Origin: Falsiroseomonas sp051433195 | GTDB taxonomy: Bacteria > Pseudomonadota > Alphaproteobacteria > Acetobacterales > Acetobacteraceae | Length of the DNA stretch: 64,000 bases | Assembly (NCBI RefSeq): GCF_051433195.1 | Contig: NZ_JBHMFT010000005.1 | Location: forward strand, 1-64,000 | Direction of reading: 5' to 3' | Part shown: positions 24,401 through 33,611 of the stretch, in pieces | How positions within the stretch are numbered: position 1 is the stretch's first letter | Layout of the letters: each line of letters opens with the position of its first letter | Notes under the pieces: generated by a model | Databases searched by the model: none | What the model was told of the DNA's origin: nothing | What the model saw: only the letters and a program-made list of their open reading frames with translations | Program-made: the position numbers and the translations under genes

Positions 24401-25273
24401 CTAGTTCTCGCCGCCACCGAGCGCATGCACGTAGACGGTGAGCATGTTGACGACCGCCGGGTCCAGGCGCCCGCCCCAGGACGGCATCACGCCGGCGCGG
24501 CTGTAGGCGATGGATTGGATGATGGCGGCCTTGTCGCCGCCATAAAGCCAGATGCGGTCGGCCAGATTGGGCGCGCCGACATCACGGTTCCCGGCACCTG
24601 CGTCACCGTGGCAGGCGGCGCAGTTCTCGGCGTACAGCGCCGCGCCGCGCTGCGCTGCCGTCGCGTCTTCCGCTCGGCCGCTGAGCGACAGCACGAACTC
24701 CGCCGTATCGCCGACCTGCGCGCGGGTCAGGACGCCGTCGGCGAGGAAGCGCGGCATCATGCTGATGCGCTCCTCATCGCTTTCGCCAGCGCGAACACCA
24801 TGTGCAATGGTGCTGCGAATGGCGTCGTGCGTGCCGCCCCAGATCCAGTCGTCATCCGCCAGCGATGGAAAGCCACCAGGAGCGCCCTGCCCGCCCGCCC
24901 CGTGGCAGCCGGCACAGTTGTTCGCGAAGGCGATGCGGCCACCGGCCACGGCAAAGCCCCGCAGTTCGGGGTCAGCCGCGATCTCCTGCGGTGTCGCGGC
25001 ACGGAGCCGCGCCATCATCGGTGCCATCCGCGCATCGGCTTCCCGCACATCCCTCACCACCGCTTCGCGCGCAATCCAGCCCGACATGCCGGTCGCCCCC
25101 TGGAACGGGAAGGCGGGGTAGATGACGACCCAGACCGCCGCAAAGGCGATGCAGGCATAGAAGGTGTAGAGCCACCATCTCGGCAGCGGGTTGTTCAGCT
25201 CGCGGACGCCGTCCCATTCATGGCCGGTCGTCTCCGTGCCGGTCAGGCTGTCCTTCTCGATCTTGGTCGGCAT
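24401..25273 (-). CDS. ccoP: cbb3-type cytochrome c oxidase subunit III (CcoP)
   Basis: A 290-residue di-haem subunit passing electrons to CcoN. The start at 25273 follows the ccoQ stop by 10 bases and has TGAGGA upstream. An earlier ATG at 25309 would overlap ccoQ. It shows a conserved LNNPLPRWWLYTFYACIAFA helix region, then two haem c sites: NNCAGCHGAGG and ENCAACHGDAG, each with distal Met candidates (MMPRF, VMPSWGG). The length is normal for the family. Confidence 0.93.
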   Translation of the reverse strand: MPTKIEKDSLTGTETTGHEWDGVRELNNPLPRWWLYTFYACIAFAAVWVVIYPAFPFQGATGMSGWIAREAVVRDVREADARMAPMMARLRAATPQEIAADPELRGFAVAGGRIAFANNCAGCHGAGGQGAPGGFPSLADDDWIWGGTHDAIRSTIAHGVRAGESDEERISMMPRFLADGVLTRAQVGDTAEFVLSLSGRAEDATAAQRGAALYAENCAACHGDAGAGNRDVGAPNLADRIWLYGGDKAAIIQSIAYSRAGVMPSWGGRLDPAVVNMLTVYVHALGGGEN

Positions 25274-25283
25274 GTCGGTGTCC

Positions 25284-25451
25284 TCAGGGCCGGCGGTCGC
25301 GATGGTCATCGCGGAAAGGTATCAGGCCTGCCTGGTCCAGCGTCTGCTTGCGGCCTGGCGCCATGACGCGGATCAGGATTCCGATGAACAGAACGAAGAA
25401 CCAGACAACCCAGAGGGTGGAGAACAGGGGTTGCAGCGCGACAAGGTCCAT
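25284..25451 (-). CDS. ccoQ: cbb3-type cytochrome c oxidase subunit CcoQ
   Basis: A 55-residue protein beginning MDLVALQPLFSTLWVVWFFV, one membrane helix, then RVMAPGRKQTLDQAG. It is a standard CcoQ, which stabilises the CcoNOP complex. An upstream GTG overlapping the ccoO stop is an alternative start. Confidence 0.88.
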   Translation of the reverse strand: MDLVALQPLFSTLWVVWFFVLFIGILIRVMAPGRKQTLDQAGLIPFRDDHRDRRP

Positions 25452-25462
25452 CGTGCCGGTCC

Positions 25463-26191
25463 TCACTGCTGCCGAAGCTGGTCAGGCGTCACGTCGCTGA
25501 AGCGGACGAGCGTGCCGAGCATCTGGAGGTAGGCGACCAACGCATCCATCTCCGTCACCGTCGCCGGATTGCCGTCGAACACACCCTGCCTCGCGCGCGC
25601 ATAGCGGCTGGCGAAGGCCGTTGGGTCGCGATCTGGCCTCGCCTGTGTTTCCAGGTCAGCCCGGGCGTTGGCGATCATCTCGTCCGTGTAGGGCACACCG
25701 ACGGCACGCTGCGCGCGCAGGTTGTCGGCGATGTGGCGCGTGTTCAGCGGGCGGTCGAGGAAGGCGTAGGGCGGCATCACGCTCTCCGGCACCACCGCGC
25801 GCGGGCTGCGCAGATGCGCCGCCTGCCAGTCATCCGAATAGCGACCGCCGACCCGTGCAAGATCCGGCCCGGTTCGCTTCGAGCCCCACTGGAAGGGGTG
25901 GTCGTACATGCTCTCCGCCGCCAGCGAGTAATGGCCGTATCGCTCCAGCTCGTCGCGGAACGGCCGCACCATCTGGCTGTGGCAGAGGTAGCATCCCTCC
26001 CGCACGTAGATGTCGCGCCCGGCGAGTTCCAGCGGCGTGTAGGGGCGGATGCCCTCCACCCGCTCGATGGTGCTTTCGACCGTGAACAGCGGCACGATCT
26101 GGGCCAGGCCGCCGATCGAGACCGTGATGAGCGTCAGGACGCCCATCAGGACCAGGTTCTTCTCGATGATCCCGTGGTTGAACCAGCGCAT
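25463..26191 (-). CDS. ccoO: cbb3-type cytochrome c oxidase subunit II (CcoO)
   Basis: A 242-residue mono-haem cytochrome c subunit. The ATG at 26191 is preceded by GAGGAAAG. The N-terminal anchor helix (LVLMGVLTLITVSIGGLAQI) leads into REGCYLCHSQMVRPFRDE with the CxxCH haem site, then SKRTGPDLARVGGRYSD. These are standard CcoO landmarks. It starts 10 bases after ccoN. Confidence 0.93.
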   Translation of the reverse strand: MRWFNHGIIEKNLVLMGVLTLITVSIGGLAQIVPLFTVESTIERVEGIRPYTPLELAGRDIYVREGCYLCHSQMVRPFRDELERYGHYSLAAESMYDHPFQWGSKRTGPDLARVGGRYSDDWQAAHLRSPRAVVPESVMPPYAFLDRPLNTRHIADNLRAQRAVGVPYTDEMIANARADLETQARPDRDPTAFASRYARARQGVFDGNPATVTEMDALVAYLQMLGTLVRFSDVTPDQLRQQ

Positions 26192-26201
26192 CGATCTTTC
26201 C

Positions 26202-27698
26202 TCACTCTGCCGGGACGGGAAGAGCCGCACGCTGCGGGACGCGGGACGGAGCTTCGTCCGCCACCTCCGTCCGCGTCACGGTCATCCACAGGTTGTAGGC
26301 CATGATCAGCGCGCCGCTCAGGTACATCAGGCCGCCGAGCATGCGGATGACGTAGTAGGGGTGCATCGCGGCGACGCTCTCGATGAACGCGTATTGCAGG
26401 AAGCCGAGCTCGTCATAGGCGCGCCACATCAGGCCCTGCAGGATCCCCGAGACCCACATCGCGGTGATGTAGAGGACGATGCCGAGCGTCGCGATCCAGA
26501 AGTGCCATGACACCAGCTTCTGGCTGTACAGCGCACGCTTGCCCCACAGAACCGGGTAAAGCCAGTACAGCGCACCGAAGGTGATGAAGCCGACCCAGCC
26601 CATGGCGCCGGAATGCACGTGCCCGATGGTCCAGTCGGTATAGTGGGACAGGGCGTTCACGGCCTTGATGGACATGACCGGCCCCTCGAAGGTCGACATG
26701 CCGTAGAAGCCGACGGCGGTGACGGAGAAGCGCAGGCCAGGGTCGGTGCGAAGCTTGTCCCACGCGCCCGACAGCGTCATCAGGCCGTTGATCATGCCGC
26801 CCCAGGACGGCATCCAGAGCATGACCGAGAACACCATGCCTAGCGTCTGCGCCCAGTCCGGCAGCGCCGTGTAGTGCAGGTGATGCGGGCCGGCCCAGAT
26901 GTAGAGGAAGATCAGCGACCAGAAATGCACGATCGACAGCCGGTAGGAATAGACCGGCCGGTCCGCCTGTTTCGGGATGAAATAGTACATCATCCCGAGG
27001 AAGCCGGCGGTCAGGAAGAAGCCGACCGCGTTGTGGCCGTACCACCACTGGATCATCGCATCCTGCACGCCGGCGGCCAGGCCGTAGCTTTTCGCGTGGC
27101 CAAGAGTGATCGGCAGCGCCAGGTTGTTGACGATGTGCAGCATCGCGACGGTGATGATGAAGGCGAGGTAGAACCAGTTCGCCACGTAGATATGCGGCTC
27201 CTCCCGCTTCACGATCGTGCCGCCGAACGCGACCAGGTAGTGCACCCAGACGACGGTCAGCCAGATGTCGACGAACCACTCGGGCTCCGCGTATTCTTTG
27301 CCCTGCGTCACACCGAAGACGTAGCCCAGCGCCGCGGCAACGATGAAGAACTGGTAGCCCCAGAACAGGAACCATCCCATCGGCGCCCCGCCGAACAGCG
27401 ACGCGCGGCAGGTTCGCTGGACGACATAGAGGCTGGTGCAGATCAGCGCATTGCCGCCGAAGGCGAAAATCACCGCGGAGGTGTGCACCGGCCGCAGCCG
27501 GCCGAAGGTCGTCCATTCGAGGTCGAGGTTGAGCAGCGGCCATGCCAGCTGGGAGGCGATGACAACGCCGACCAGGAAACCGACGACGCCCCAGAACATG
27601 GTCGCGATGGCAAAGGCGCGGATGGGGCCGTCCACATAGGGTTCGGCCTGCCCGGCAGTTCCTCCTACCCAACCCGCACTGTCGCCTGCTGCAGCCAT
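26202..27698 (-). CDS. ccoN: cbb3-type cytochrome c oxidase subunit I (CcoN)
   Basis: A 498-residue catalytic subunit reducing oxygen at low concentrations. The ATG at 27698 has GGGAGA upstream. A longer in-frame extension past the FNR box is not credible. Haem and copper ligands are visible: PVHTSAVIFAFGG, WWYGHNAVGFFLTAGFLGMM, WAGPHHLHYTALP and IGHVHSGAMGWVGF. About twelve membrane helices fit the family. It is the first gene of the ccoNOQPGHIS operon. Confidence 0.95.
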   Translation of the reverse strand: MAAAGDSAGWVGGTAGQAEPYVDGPIRAFAIATMFWGVVGFLVGVVIASQLAWPLLNLDLEWTTFGRLRPVHTSAVIFAFGGNALICTSLYVVQRTCRASLFGGAPMGWFLFWGYQFFIVAAALGYVFGVTQGKEYAEPEWFVDIWLTVVWVHYLVAFGGTIVKREEPHIYVANWFYLAFIITVAMLHIVNNLALPITLGHAKSYGLAAGVQDAMIQWWYGHNAVGFFLTAGFLGMMYYFIPKQADRPVYSYRLSIVHFWSLIFLYIWAGPHHLHYTALPDWAQTLGMVFSVMLWMPSWGGMINGLMTLSGAWDKLRTDPGLRFSVTAVGFYGMSTFEGPVMSIKAVNALSHYTDWTIGHVHSGAMGWVGFITFGALYWLYPVLWGKRALYSQKLVSWHFWIATLGIVLYITAMWVSGILQGLMWRAYDELGFLQYAFIESVAAMHPYYVIRMLGGLMYLSGALIMAYNLWMTVTRTEVADEAPSRVPQRAALPVPAE

Positions 27699-27782
27699 GG
27701 CAAAAATCTCCCGCATCCGGTCGGGCCGCGAGCTTGGGTGCGGCACCGGAGTGGAGATGACATCGCAGAAGGTCACCCGTCC

Positions 27783-27796
27783 TTGATCCGGATCAA
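27783..27796. promoter_or_regulatory. FNR/FixK box
   Basis: TTGATCCGGATCAA is an exact match to the FNR/FixK consensus (TTGAT, four bases, ATCAA). It lies 85 bases upstream of the ccoN start and 48 bases upstream of the divergent DUF2189 gene, so it could activate the oxidase operon, and perhaps both genes, under low oxygen. Confidence 0.88.
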
Positions 27797-27843
27797 CCCG
27801 GCGGTCGTGGTCCCGCTCTATATCTGGGGCAACGCAGCGAAAG

Positions 27844-28641
27844 ATGTGGCCCATGACCACGCAGATGGATGACTCGATGACGCCGGTTGCCGCGGTGATC
27901 GAAGCCGAAACCCAGGTTCCGCCCGACCGCCCCTGGGCCTGGATTGCGGCGGGCTGGGCCGATTTCAGGGCCATGCCGCACATCGGATTCTGCTACGGTG
28001 GCGCGGTGGTCGCGGCCGGTTGGCTGCTGAGCGGCCTGCTGCTGGGAACCGGGATCGCCTGGGCGGTGCTCCCTGCAACCGCGGGCTTCTTCCTGATGGC
28101 GCCTTTCCTCGGCGCCGGCATGTACGAGGCGAGCCGACTGCGGGAGGCTGGACAGCCGGTCACCCTCCGACTGTGCCTCCGGGGGTTCCGCCGGCACGCA
28201 CCCCAGTTGATGCTCATGGGCGCGGCGCTGCTGTTCCTTCACCTTTTCTGGGTGCGCATGGCCGGCCTGCTGTTTGCCCTGTTCTTTGGCCTGGGCTTCG
28301 CGCCGGCGATCGAGGCCGTGCCCGTGGCCATGCTGCGGTCGCCAAACCTTTTGCCTTTCCTGGTGGTCGGCACCGGGATGGGGTTTGTGCTGGCGACCAT
28401 CGCGTTCGCTGCCACGGCCGTCTCGATCCCGATGCTGGTGGACCGGGATATCTCGGCCTTCGAGGCCGTCGCCGTCTCCATCCGCGCGACGCTGAAGAAT
28501 TGGCGCGCCATGTCGCTCTGGGCCGGGCTCATCGTCATCTTTACCGCGATGGCGCTTGTGCCCTTCTTCCTTGGGCTCGCACTCGTACTTCCTGTGATCG
28601 CGCACGCCACCTGGCATGCCTATCGCGACCTGGTCCGTTGA
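27844..28641 (+). CDS. DUF2189 family integral membrane protein
   Basis: A 265-residue protein with about six membrane helices (AGWLLSGLLLGTGIAWAVL, LLFALFFGLGFAPAIEA, SLWAGLIVIFTAMALVPFF) and the family motif PMLVDRDISAFEAV, matching DUF2189 proteins often found near respiratory genes. The start may be the ATG at 27844 or the one at 27853. It is divergent from ccoN and shares the FNR box, so it may be expressed under low oxygen. Its function is unknown. Confidence 0.75.
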   Translation: MWPMTTQMDDSMTPVAAVIEAETQVPPDRPWAWIAAGWADFRAMPHIGFCYGGAVVAAGWLLSGLLLGTGIAWAVLPATAGFFLMAPFLGAGMYEASRLREAGQPVTLRLCLRGFRRHAPQLMLMGAALLFLHLFWVRMAGLLFALFFGLGFAPAIEAVPVAMLRSPNLLPFLVVGTGMGFVLATIAFAATAVSIPMLVDRDISAFEAVAVSIRATLKNWRAMSLWAGLIVIFTAMALVPFFLGLALVLPVIAHATWHAYRDLVR

Positions 28642-30882
28642 TCATATCAGATCGATGTCCCCCGCCAGGAACCGGGCGGGCGACAGGCCAATGAACACAA
28701 CCCCGCCGCTGCCGAGCGGCAGGAAGGACCCGGCGCTATTGGCGGTGAGGGCTGCCAGCAACGCGGCTGTCGTGGCATAGCCGGCGGAGGGAACGCTGAG
28801 CCGATCGACCCCTGGCGAGAAATCCAGCACGGTATCCAGGCCCGAGTTCATCTCCAGCACGAAGCGGTCCGACCCCTCGCCGCCCTCCAGAGTATCATCG
28901 CCGCGCCCGCCCCGGAGCCTGTCGGCCCCATCGCCGCCATACAGGTAGTTGGCAAGCGAGTTGCCGGCGATCGAGTTGTTCTGGTCATTGCCCATGCCGA
29001 ATATTGCCGTGCCCTGCAGCGAGAGATTCTCGACATGCGGCGGCAGCAGGTACCCCCCGCCTGCCAGATTGGCCCAAACCGAGTCGGCGCCCCCACCCGC
29101 GGACTCGATGATCTGGTCCCCGCGCGAATCGATGATGTAGATGTCGTCGCCCGCCCCCCCCATCAGCAGGCTTCCCGAACGGTCGCCCGAGGCGGCATCC
29201 AGCGTATCCGCTCCAGCGCCGCCCCTCAGCACGTCCCCCAGGCCACCGCCTGAGCGCAGCAGGTCGTTGCCGGCGCCACCCTGCAGATCATCAGCACCCG
29301 GCCCGCCATCGAGGGTGTCGTTGCCTGAACCACCTTCAAGGCGATCATCGCCGTCGCCGCCCATCAGCAGGTCATGTCCGTCGCCGCCATGAAGCGAATC
29401 GGGGCCCGCGCTACCCTCCAGCACGTCAGCGCCGAGACCACCGGCAAGGAGATCCGCGCCCTCTCCACCGGCCAGGTGATCATCGCCGTCGGCGCCGGAA
29501 AGCAGGTCGTTGCCAGCCTCCCCATCCAGCCGGTCGTTGCCCGCGCCACCCAGCAGCCGATCCTGTCCGGTCCCGCCCAGAAGCGTGTCGGCGCCCGCTC
29601 CGCCGAGAAGCAGATCGTCGCCGTCTCCGCCCAGAGCCAGATCCGATCCATCGCCCCCTTCCAAGGTATCGCTGCCGCCCGAACCGTGGAGAACATCATC
29701 GCCTTCGCGCCCCTCGAGCCGGTTGGCTCCATCGTTGCCGAGGAGAGTGTCCGCCCGGGCACTTCCGTAGGCACCCAGGTCGCCTGCACCATGGGCAAGG
29801 CGCAGCCGCTCGATCTCCGCCGGCATCGACATCGTCCAGGCGACCACCAATTCGTCATTGCCGCCACCAGGCACCTCGACCCAGACATCGGCAGGGCTGT
29901 AGAGCAGGTAGACATCGTCTCCGGGGCCGCCAACCAGGCGGTTCGACCCTGCGCCGCCCACGAGAGTGTCGGCACCCTCACCGCCGTCCAGTTCGTCGAT
30001 TCCACTTCCGGCCTCCAGCCAGTCGTTGCCGGCACCGCCGAACAGCCTGTCGTCGCCCGCTTCTCCATCCAGCCGATCGTGGCCGTCGTCGCCGTGCAGG
30101 GTGTCACCCCCTTCCCCGCCGTACAGAGTATCGGCCCCTTCGCCTCCATGCAGGCTGTCGCCACCCCCCCTGCCGAGGATCTCGTCATCCCCCGTATGCG
30201 CGAAGATCGCGTCGGCTGCCTCGGTGCCTTCCAGGCGGTCGTCAACGAAGGTGCCGTCCATCACAGCAAAGCCCGGGAGCGGGCCGGACTGCAGAACGGT
30301 GACGGGGAGGAGAAAGGCGGAGGTGTTGTGGCCATCCGAGACTTCGATCAGCACCTCCCGCACGGTTCCGCCAAGGCCAACAAGGTCGACTCCCTGCCGC
30401 AGGCGAAGCTCCGACCCGACGATCTCGAAGAAGGCGTAGTCCGGCCAGGCGACACGGTATGAGAGAGGACCGGCCGTATCCGGGTCATCGGCGACCAGAT
30501 TGCCGATCGGGGCCGCGACATCCGTCGCCAGCACCACGCCGCCGGAACTGAAGCGCAGGCCCTGCGGTGGCGTGTCGTCCACATCGAGAAGTGCGACCGC
30601 ATGAGTGGCCGGCAGCGCCGTCCAGACCGAGGCGATCTCGACGCTCAGGCCGAGGTTGAAGATCGTCCCCGGCGCGAACTGCTCCGCGTCGAACTGCTGG
30701 AAGGTCGTGATCGTCATCAGCCTGCGGCTGAGGCTGGATGTGGACACGAAATGCCCGACATCCGGCCCAGCCAGTGCGGCCGACGTGACCTCCGCAGGGA
30801 ATGTGAGGTAGGCGACCCAGTCGCCAGGCCGTGAATTCTCGTGGATCACGTCGGGGACGGTGCCGCCGATCGAGACAGACAT
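28642..30882 (-). CDS. Large RTX calcium-binding protein
   Basis: A 746-residue protein starting at 30882, with AGGAGGGG upstream. Residues 1-210 form a head with beta-rich segments (LRQGVDLVGLGGTVREVLIE resembles cadherin-like modules). Residues about 215-640 hold roughly forty RTX nonapeptides of the GGxGxDxLxGG type. The tail (SDRFVLEMNSGLDTVLDFSP) is the usual serralysin-like ending that guides type I secretion. It would be secreted and fold with calcium. No type I transporter is adjacent. It has no Gly-Gly leader, unlike the RTX protein at 35155-36207. Confidence 0.85.
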   Translation of the reverse strand: MSVSIGGTVPDVIHENSRPGDWVAYLTFPAEVTSAALAGPDVGHFVSTSSLSRRLMTITTFQQFDAEQFAPGTIFNLGLSVEIASVWTALPATHAVALLDVDDTPPQGLRFSSGGVVLATDVAAPIGNLVADDPDTAGPLSYRVAWPDYAFFEIVGSELRLRQGVDLVGLGGTVREVLIEVSDGHNTSAFLLPVTVLQSGPLPGFAVMDGTFVDDRLEGTEAADAIFAHTGDDEILGRGGGDSLHGGEGADTLYGGEGGDTLHGDDGHDRLDGEAGDDRLFGGAGNDWLEAGSGIDELDGGEGADTLVGGAGSNRLVGGPGDDVYLLYSPADVWVEVPGGGNDELVVAWTMSMPAEIERLRLAHGAGDLGAYGSARADTLLGNDGANRLEGREGDDVLHGSGGSDTLEGGDGSDLALGGDGDDLLLGGAGADTLLGGTGQDRLLGGAGNDRLDGEAGNDLLSGADGDDHLAGGEGADLLAGGLGADVLEGSAGPDSLHGGDGHDLLMGGDGDDRLEGGSGNDTLDGGPGADDLQGGAGNDLLRSGGGLGDVLRGGAGADTLDAASGDRSGSLLMGGAGDDIYIIDSRGDQIIESAGGGADSVWANLAGGGYLLPPHVENLSLQGTAIFGMGNDQNNSIAGNSLANYLYGGDGADRLRGGRGDDTLEGGEGSDRFVLEMNSGLDTVLDFSPGVDRLSVPSAGYATTAALLAALTANSAGSFLPLGSGGVVFIGLSPARFLAGDIDLI

Positions 30883-30961
30883 TCCAAAACCCCTCCTGGT
30901 CGAGACAGCAGGAGGCCAAGCAGGTTGAAATCGCGTCAACGCGTGCTGTGGGATGACCGAA

Positions 30962-31789
30962 TCAGCCGAGCAGGCGAGCGGCCATGGCCATCAGCACTCC
31001 TCCGTTCACCAGGAACAGCGCGGCGCCCGCGATCCGGACGGTATTGCCACTGCCACGAAGAAAGAACCGACCCAGCAGGGCGACACCGAACAGCGAGGGG
31101 ACGGTACCCACCGTGAAGGCCAGCATGCTCATCGCACCTGCCAGGGCGCTACCGGTTGCCGCAGAAGCCGCCAGCGCCGCATACAGCAGGCCGCAGGGAA
31201 GCCCGGACAGGAGGAGGCCCAGGCCGATTCCGTTCCAGCCGGTCGGCTTCGCAAGCAGCCGTGAAACACCTTGCATCAGGACACCGGACTGCTTCGGCGA
31301 TGCTCGCTGGGCAGGGCGGCGGATCCGGTTCCACAGGCCGACCAGATAACGGCCGCCCGCACGACCACCCCGGCCGGTCATGGCAGGGGCACCTGCCTGG
31401 AAGCGGAAGCGCCATGGGTGTGGAAGCCTGCTGAGCGCCTGTCGGACCATCAGGAAGGCGGCGAGAAGCAGCATCACCCCGAGCAGTTGCCGGAAGCCTG
31501 GCAACTGGCTGAGCGCACCGATCCCGCCACCCCCGATCGCGCCCAACGCCGAATAGCCGAGCATCCTGCCGAGGTGGTAGGGGACCAGACCCGCGCCAGA
31601 AAGGCGCGCCAGGGTACCACCGCCATGCTGCGCGGCGTTGGCGGTCACCTGGGCAAGAACGAAGGGTGCGCACATGCCGGCACAATGCGTCGCGCCTCCG
31701 GCAAGTCCGGCAACCAGCATGGTGAGCAGGAGAGGGCCGAGCCCGCCAGGTCCCAGCGCCGTCAGATCATGAAGGCAGTTCGCAAGCAT
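30962..31789 (-). CDS. Sulfite exporter TauE/SafE-like (DsbD_2) membrane protein
   Basis: A 275-residue protein with about six helices. GLAGGATHCAGMCAPFVLAQ near the N-terminus and LLSGLPCGLLYAALAAS in the middle give the paired-Cys pattern of the DsbD_2 / TauE-like family, which handles copper or reductant across the membrane. Relatives commonly sit next to ccoS or cbb3 assembly genes. Here it is 3 kb upstream of ccoN, separated by the RTX gene and the DUF2189 gene. The start at 31789 is the likeliest, but no clear ribosome-binding site is seen. Confidence 0.78.
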   Translation of the reverse strand: MLANCLHDLTALGPGGLGPLLLTMLVAGLAGGATHCAGMCAPFVLAQVTANAAQHGGGTLARLSGAGLVPYHLGRMLGYSALGAIGGGGIGALSQLPGFRQLLGVMLLLAAFLMVRQALSRLPHPWRFRFQAGAPAMTGRGGRAGGRYLVGLWNRIRRPAQRASPKQSGVLMQGVSRLLAKPTGWNGIGLGLLLSGLPCGLLYAALAASAATGSALAGAMSMLAFTVGTVPSLFGVALLGRFFLRGSGNTVRIAGAALFLVNGGVLMAMAARLLG

Positions 31790-31890
31790 GATCGAGCTGT
31801 AGCGCGTCCGGGGAGCCCAGACCTTGCGCCAGGTCAAGCTGCCGGAGCTGCGGGTAGCGGCGGCGCGAAAACCGATCTACGCCCCTGCTC

Positions 31891-32877
31891 ATGACAACCG
31901 ATTCTCTTGCCGTGACGATGGGTGAACCGTCGGGCATCGGAGGCGAAATCGCCGCGAAGGCCTGGCGCGCCATCCGCGCAGCCGGCCCATCTTTCTTTTT
32001 CGTCGGCGACCCCGATCTCCTGCAGGATATCCCGATCAGCATCATCGCCTCGCCAAGCGAGGCGAGCCGGCATTTTCGCGAGGCACTGCCCGTTCTTCCG
32101 ATCAAGCTGCCGGCGCGCTCGTACCCAGGGCACCCAGACCCAGCCAATGCCCAGGCCGTCATCCGCTCCATCGAGACTGCGGTGCAACTCGCGTTGTCGG
32201 GCCAGGCCAGCGGCATCGTCACCAACCCGATCCAGAAATCCGTCCTGACCGCCGCCGGCTTCCGACATCCGGGTCATACGGAATTCCTTGGCGAACTGGC
32301 AGGCGGCGACCGGCCACCGGTCATGCTGCTCGCCTGCCCTGGCCTTCGCGTCGTTCCGGTGACGGTGCACATGGCCCTGAGCGAGGCGGTCCGTTCGCTC
32401 AAAACGGCGCTGATCGTCGAGCATGGCCGGACCGTGGCCGAGGCCCTCGGCGGCGATTTCGGCATTGCGGCACCGCGGATCGTCGTTGCCGGGCTCAACC
32501 CGCATGCCGGGGAGGCCGGCACCATGGGCCGGGAGGATATCGAAATCGTGGCTCCCGCCGTCGCCGCGCTTCGCGCCGCGGGGATCGACGCCAGGGGTCC
32601 ACTCCCCGCGGACACGTTGTTCACCCCCCGCGCCCGCGCCGGCTATGACTGCGCGCTCTGCATGTATCACGACCAGGCGCTGATTCCGGTGAAGACCCTC
32701 GACATGGATGGAGGTGTCAACGTGACCCTGGGCCTCAGCATCGTGCGCACCAGCCCTGACCACGGGACGGCGCTGGACATCGCGGGCCGGGACCAGGCGG
32801 ATCCCGGCAGCCTCGTGGCGGCCATCCGGATGGCCGCCGAAATCGCCACCGCCCGCGCAAGGGGAGCATCCGCATGA
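31891..32877 (+). CDS. pdxA: 4-hydroxythreonine-4-phosphate dehydrogenase PdxA
   Basis: A 328-residue NAD-dependent enzyme of pyridoxal phosphate synthesis. It starts LAVTMGEPSGIGGEIAAKAW. The three metal-binding His regions are visible as GFRHPGHTEFLGELAGG, AGLNPHAGEAGTMGREDIE and MYHDQALIPVKTL. The length is normal. Its last codons overlap the pdxJ ATG (ATGA), so the two consecutive pathway enzymes are translated together. Confidence 0.93.
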   Translation: MTTDSLAVTMGEPSGIGGEIAAKAWRAIRAAGPSFFFVGDPDLLQDIPISIIASPSEASRHFREALPVLPIKLPARSYPGHPDPANAQAVIRSIETAVQLALSGQASGIVTNPIQKSVLTAAGFRHPGHTEFLGELAGGDRPPVMLLACPGLRVVPVTVHMALSEAVRSLKTALIVEHGRTVAEALGGDFGIAAPRIVVAGLNPHAGEAGTMGREDIEIVAPAVAALRAAGIDARGPLPADTLFTPRARAGYDCALCMYHDQALIPVKTLDMDGGVNVTLGLSIVRTSPDHGTALDIAGRDQADPGSLVAAIRMAAEIATARARGASA

Positions 32878-33611
32878 TACCGATCCTGCTGTCCATCAAT
32901 GTCGATCACGTGGCGACCTTGCGAAATGCGAGAGGCGGCAGCTTCCCGGACCCCGTCGCCGCGGCGCATCTCTGCCTGGCCGCTGGGGCCGAGGGGATCA
33001 CGATCCACCTGCGGGAGGATAGGCGCCACATCCGGGACCGCGACGTCGAGCGCATGAAGGCGGAGGTCCCCGCAAAGCTGAACCTGGAAATGGCCGCGAC
33101 ACCGGAGATGGTCGCGATCGCACTGCGTGTGCTTCCGGAGGCCGTTTGTCTGGTGCCTGAGAAGCGGCAGGAGTTGACCACGGAAGGTGGGCTGGATGTG
33201 GTGAAAGGCGGCCACGACCTCGCCGGTACCGTCCGGCGACTGAACGACGGCGGCATCCGGACCTCGATCTTCGTCGAGGCGGACCCGGCGCAGATCGAGG
33301 CCGCGGCCCGGATCGGGGCGCGGTGCGTCGAGTTGCACACCGGGGGCTATGCCGATGCCCAGCCGGCCGACCGCCCCGCCCACCTCGCCCGGCTGGCGGC
33401 AGGTGCGAAGGCGGTCGAGGCGGCGGGTATGCTCTGTCATGCGGGACACGGCCTGGACTTCGACTGCATCGCTGGCGTTGCCGCCCTCCCCGAGGTCTCG
33501 GAGGTCTCGATCGGGCATTTCCTGATCAGCCAGAGCGTCTTCGAGGGCCTGCCATCCGCGGTGCGCCGGATGCGAAGCCTGATCGACGCAGCGCGACGCC
33601 CGCAAGCCTGA
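32874..33611 (+). CDS. pdxJ: Pyridoxine 5'-phosphate synthase PdxJ
   Basis: A 245-residue TIM-barrel enzyme that joins the PdxA product with deoxyxylulose phosphate. Hallmarks are LSINVDHVATLRNARGG, GITIHLREDRRHIRD, EKRQELTTEGGLDV and ELHTGGYAD, ending near VSIGHFLISQSVFEGL. It overlaps pdxA by four bases. The length is standard. Confidence 0.95.
   Translation: MIPILLSINVDHVATLRNARGGSFPDPVAAAHLCLAAGAEGITIHLREDRRHIRDRDVERMKAEVPAKLNLEMAATPEMVAIALRVLPEAVCLVPEKRQELTTEGGLDVVKGGHDLAGTVRRLNDGGIRTSIFVEADPAQIEAAARIGARCVELHTGGYADAQPADRPAHLARLAAGAKAVEAAGMLCHAGHGLDFDCIAGVAALPEVSEVSIGHFLISQSVFEGLPSAVRRMRSLIDAARRPQA

Noticed and set aside
27699..27983. N-terminal extension of CcoN
   Set aside because: The extended frame would run through the FNR box and the start of the divergent gene, and the ATG at 27698 has a good ribosome-binding site.
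29374..30462. A long plus-strand frame within the RTX gene
   Set aside because: The repetitive RTX DNA gives open frames on both strands; the minus-strand product has the expected repeats.
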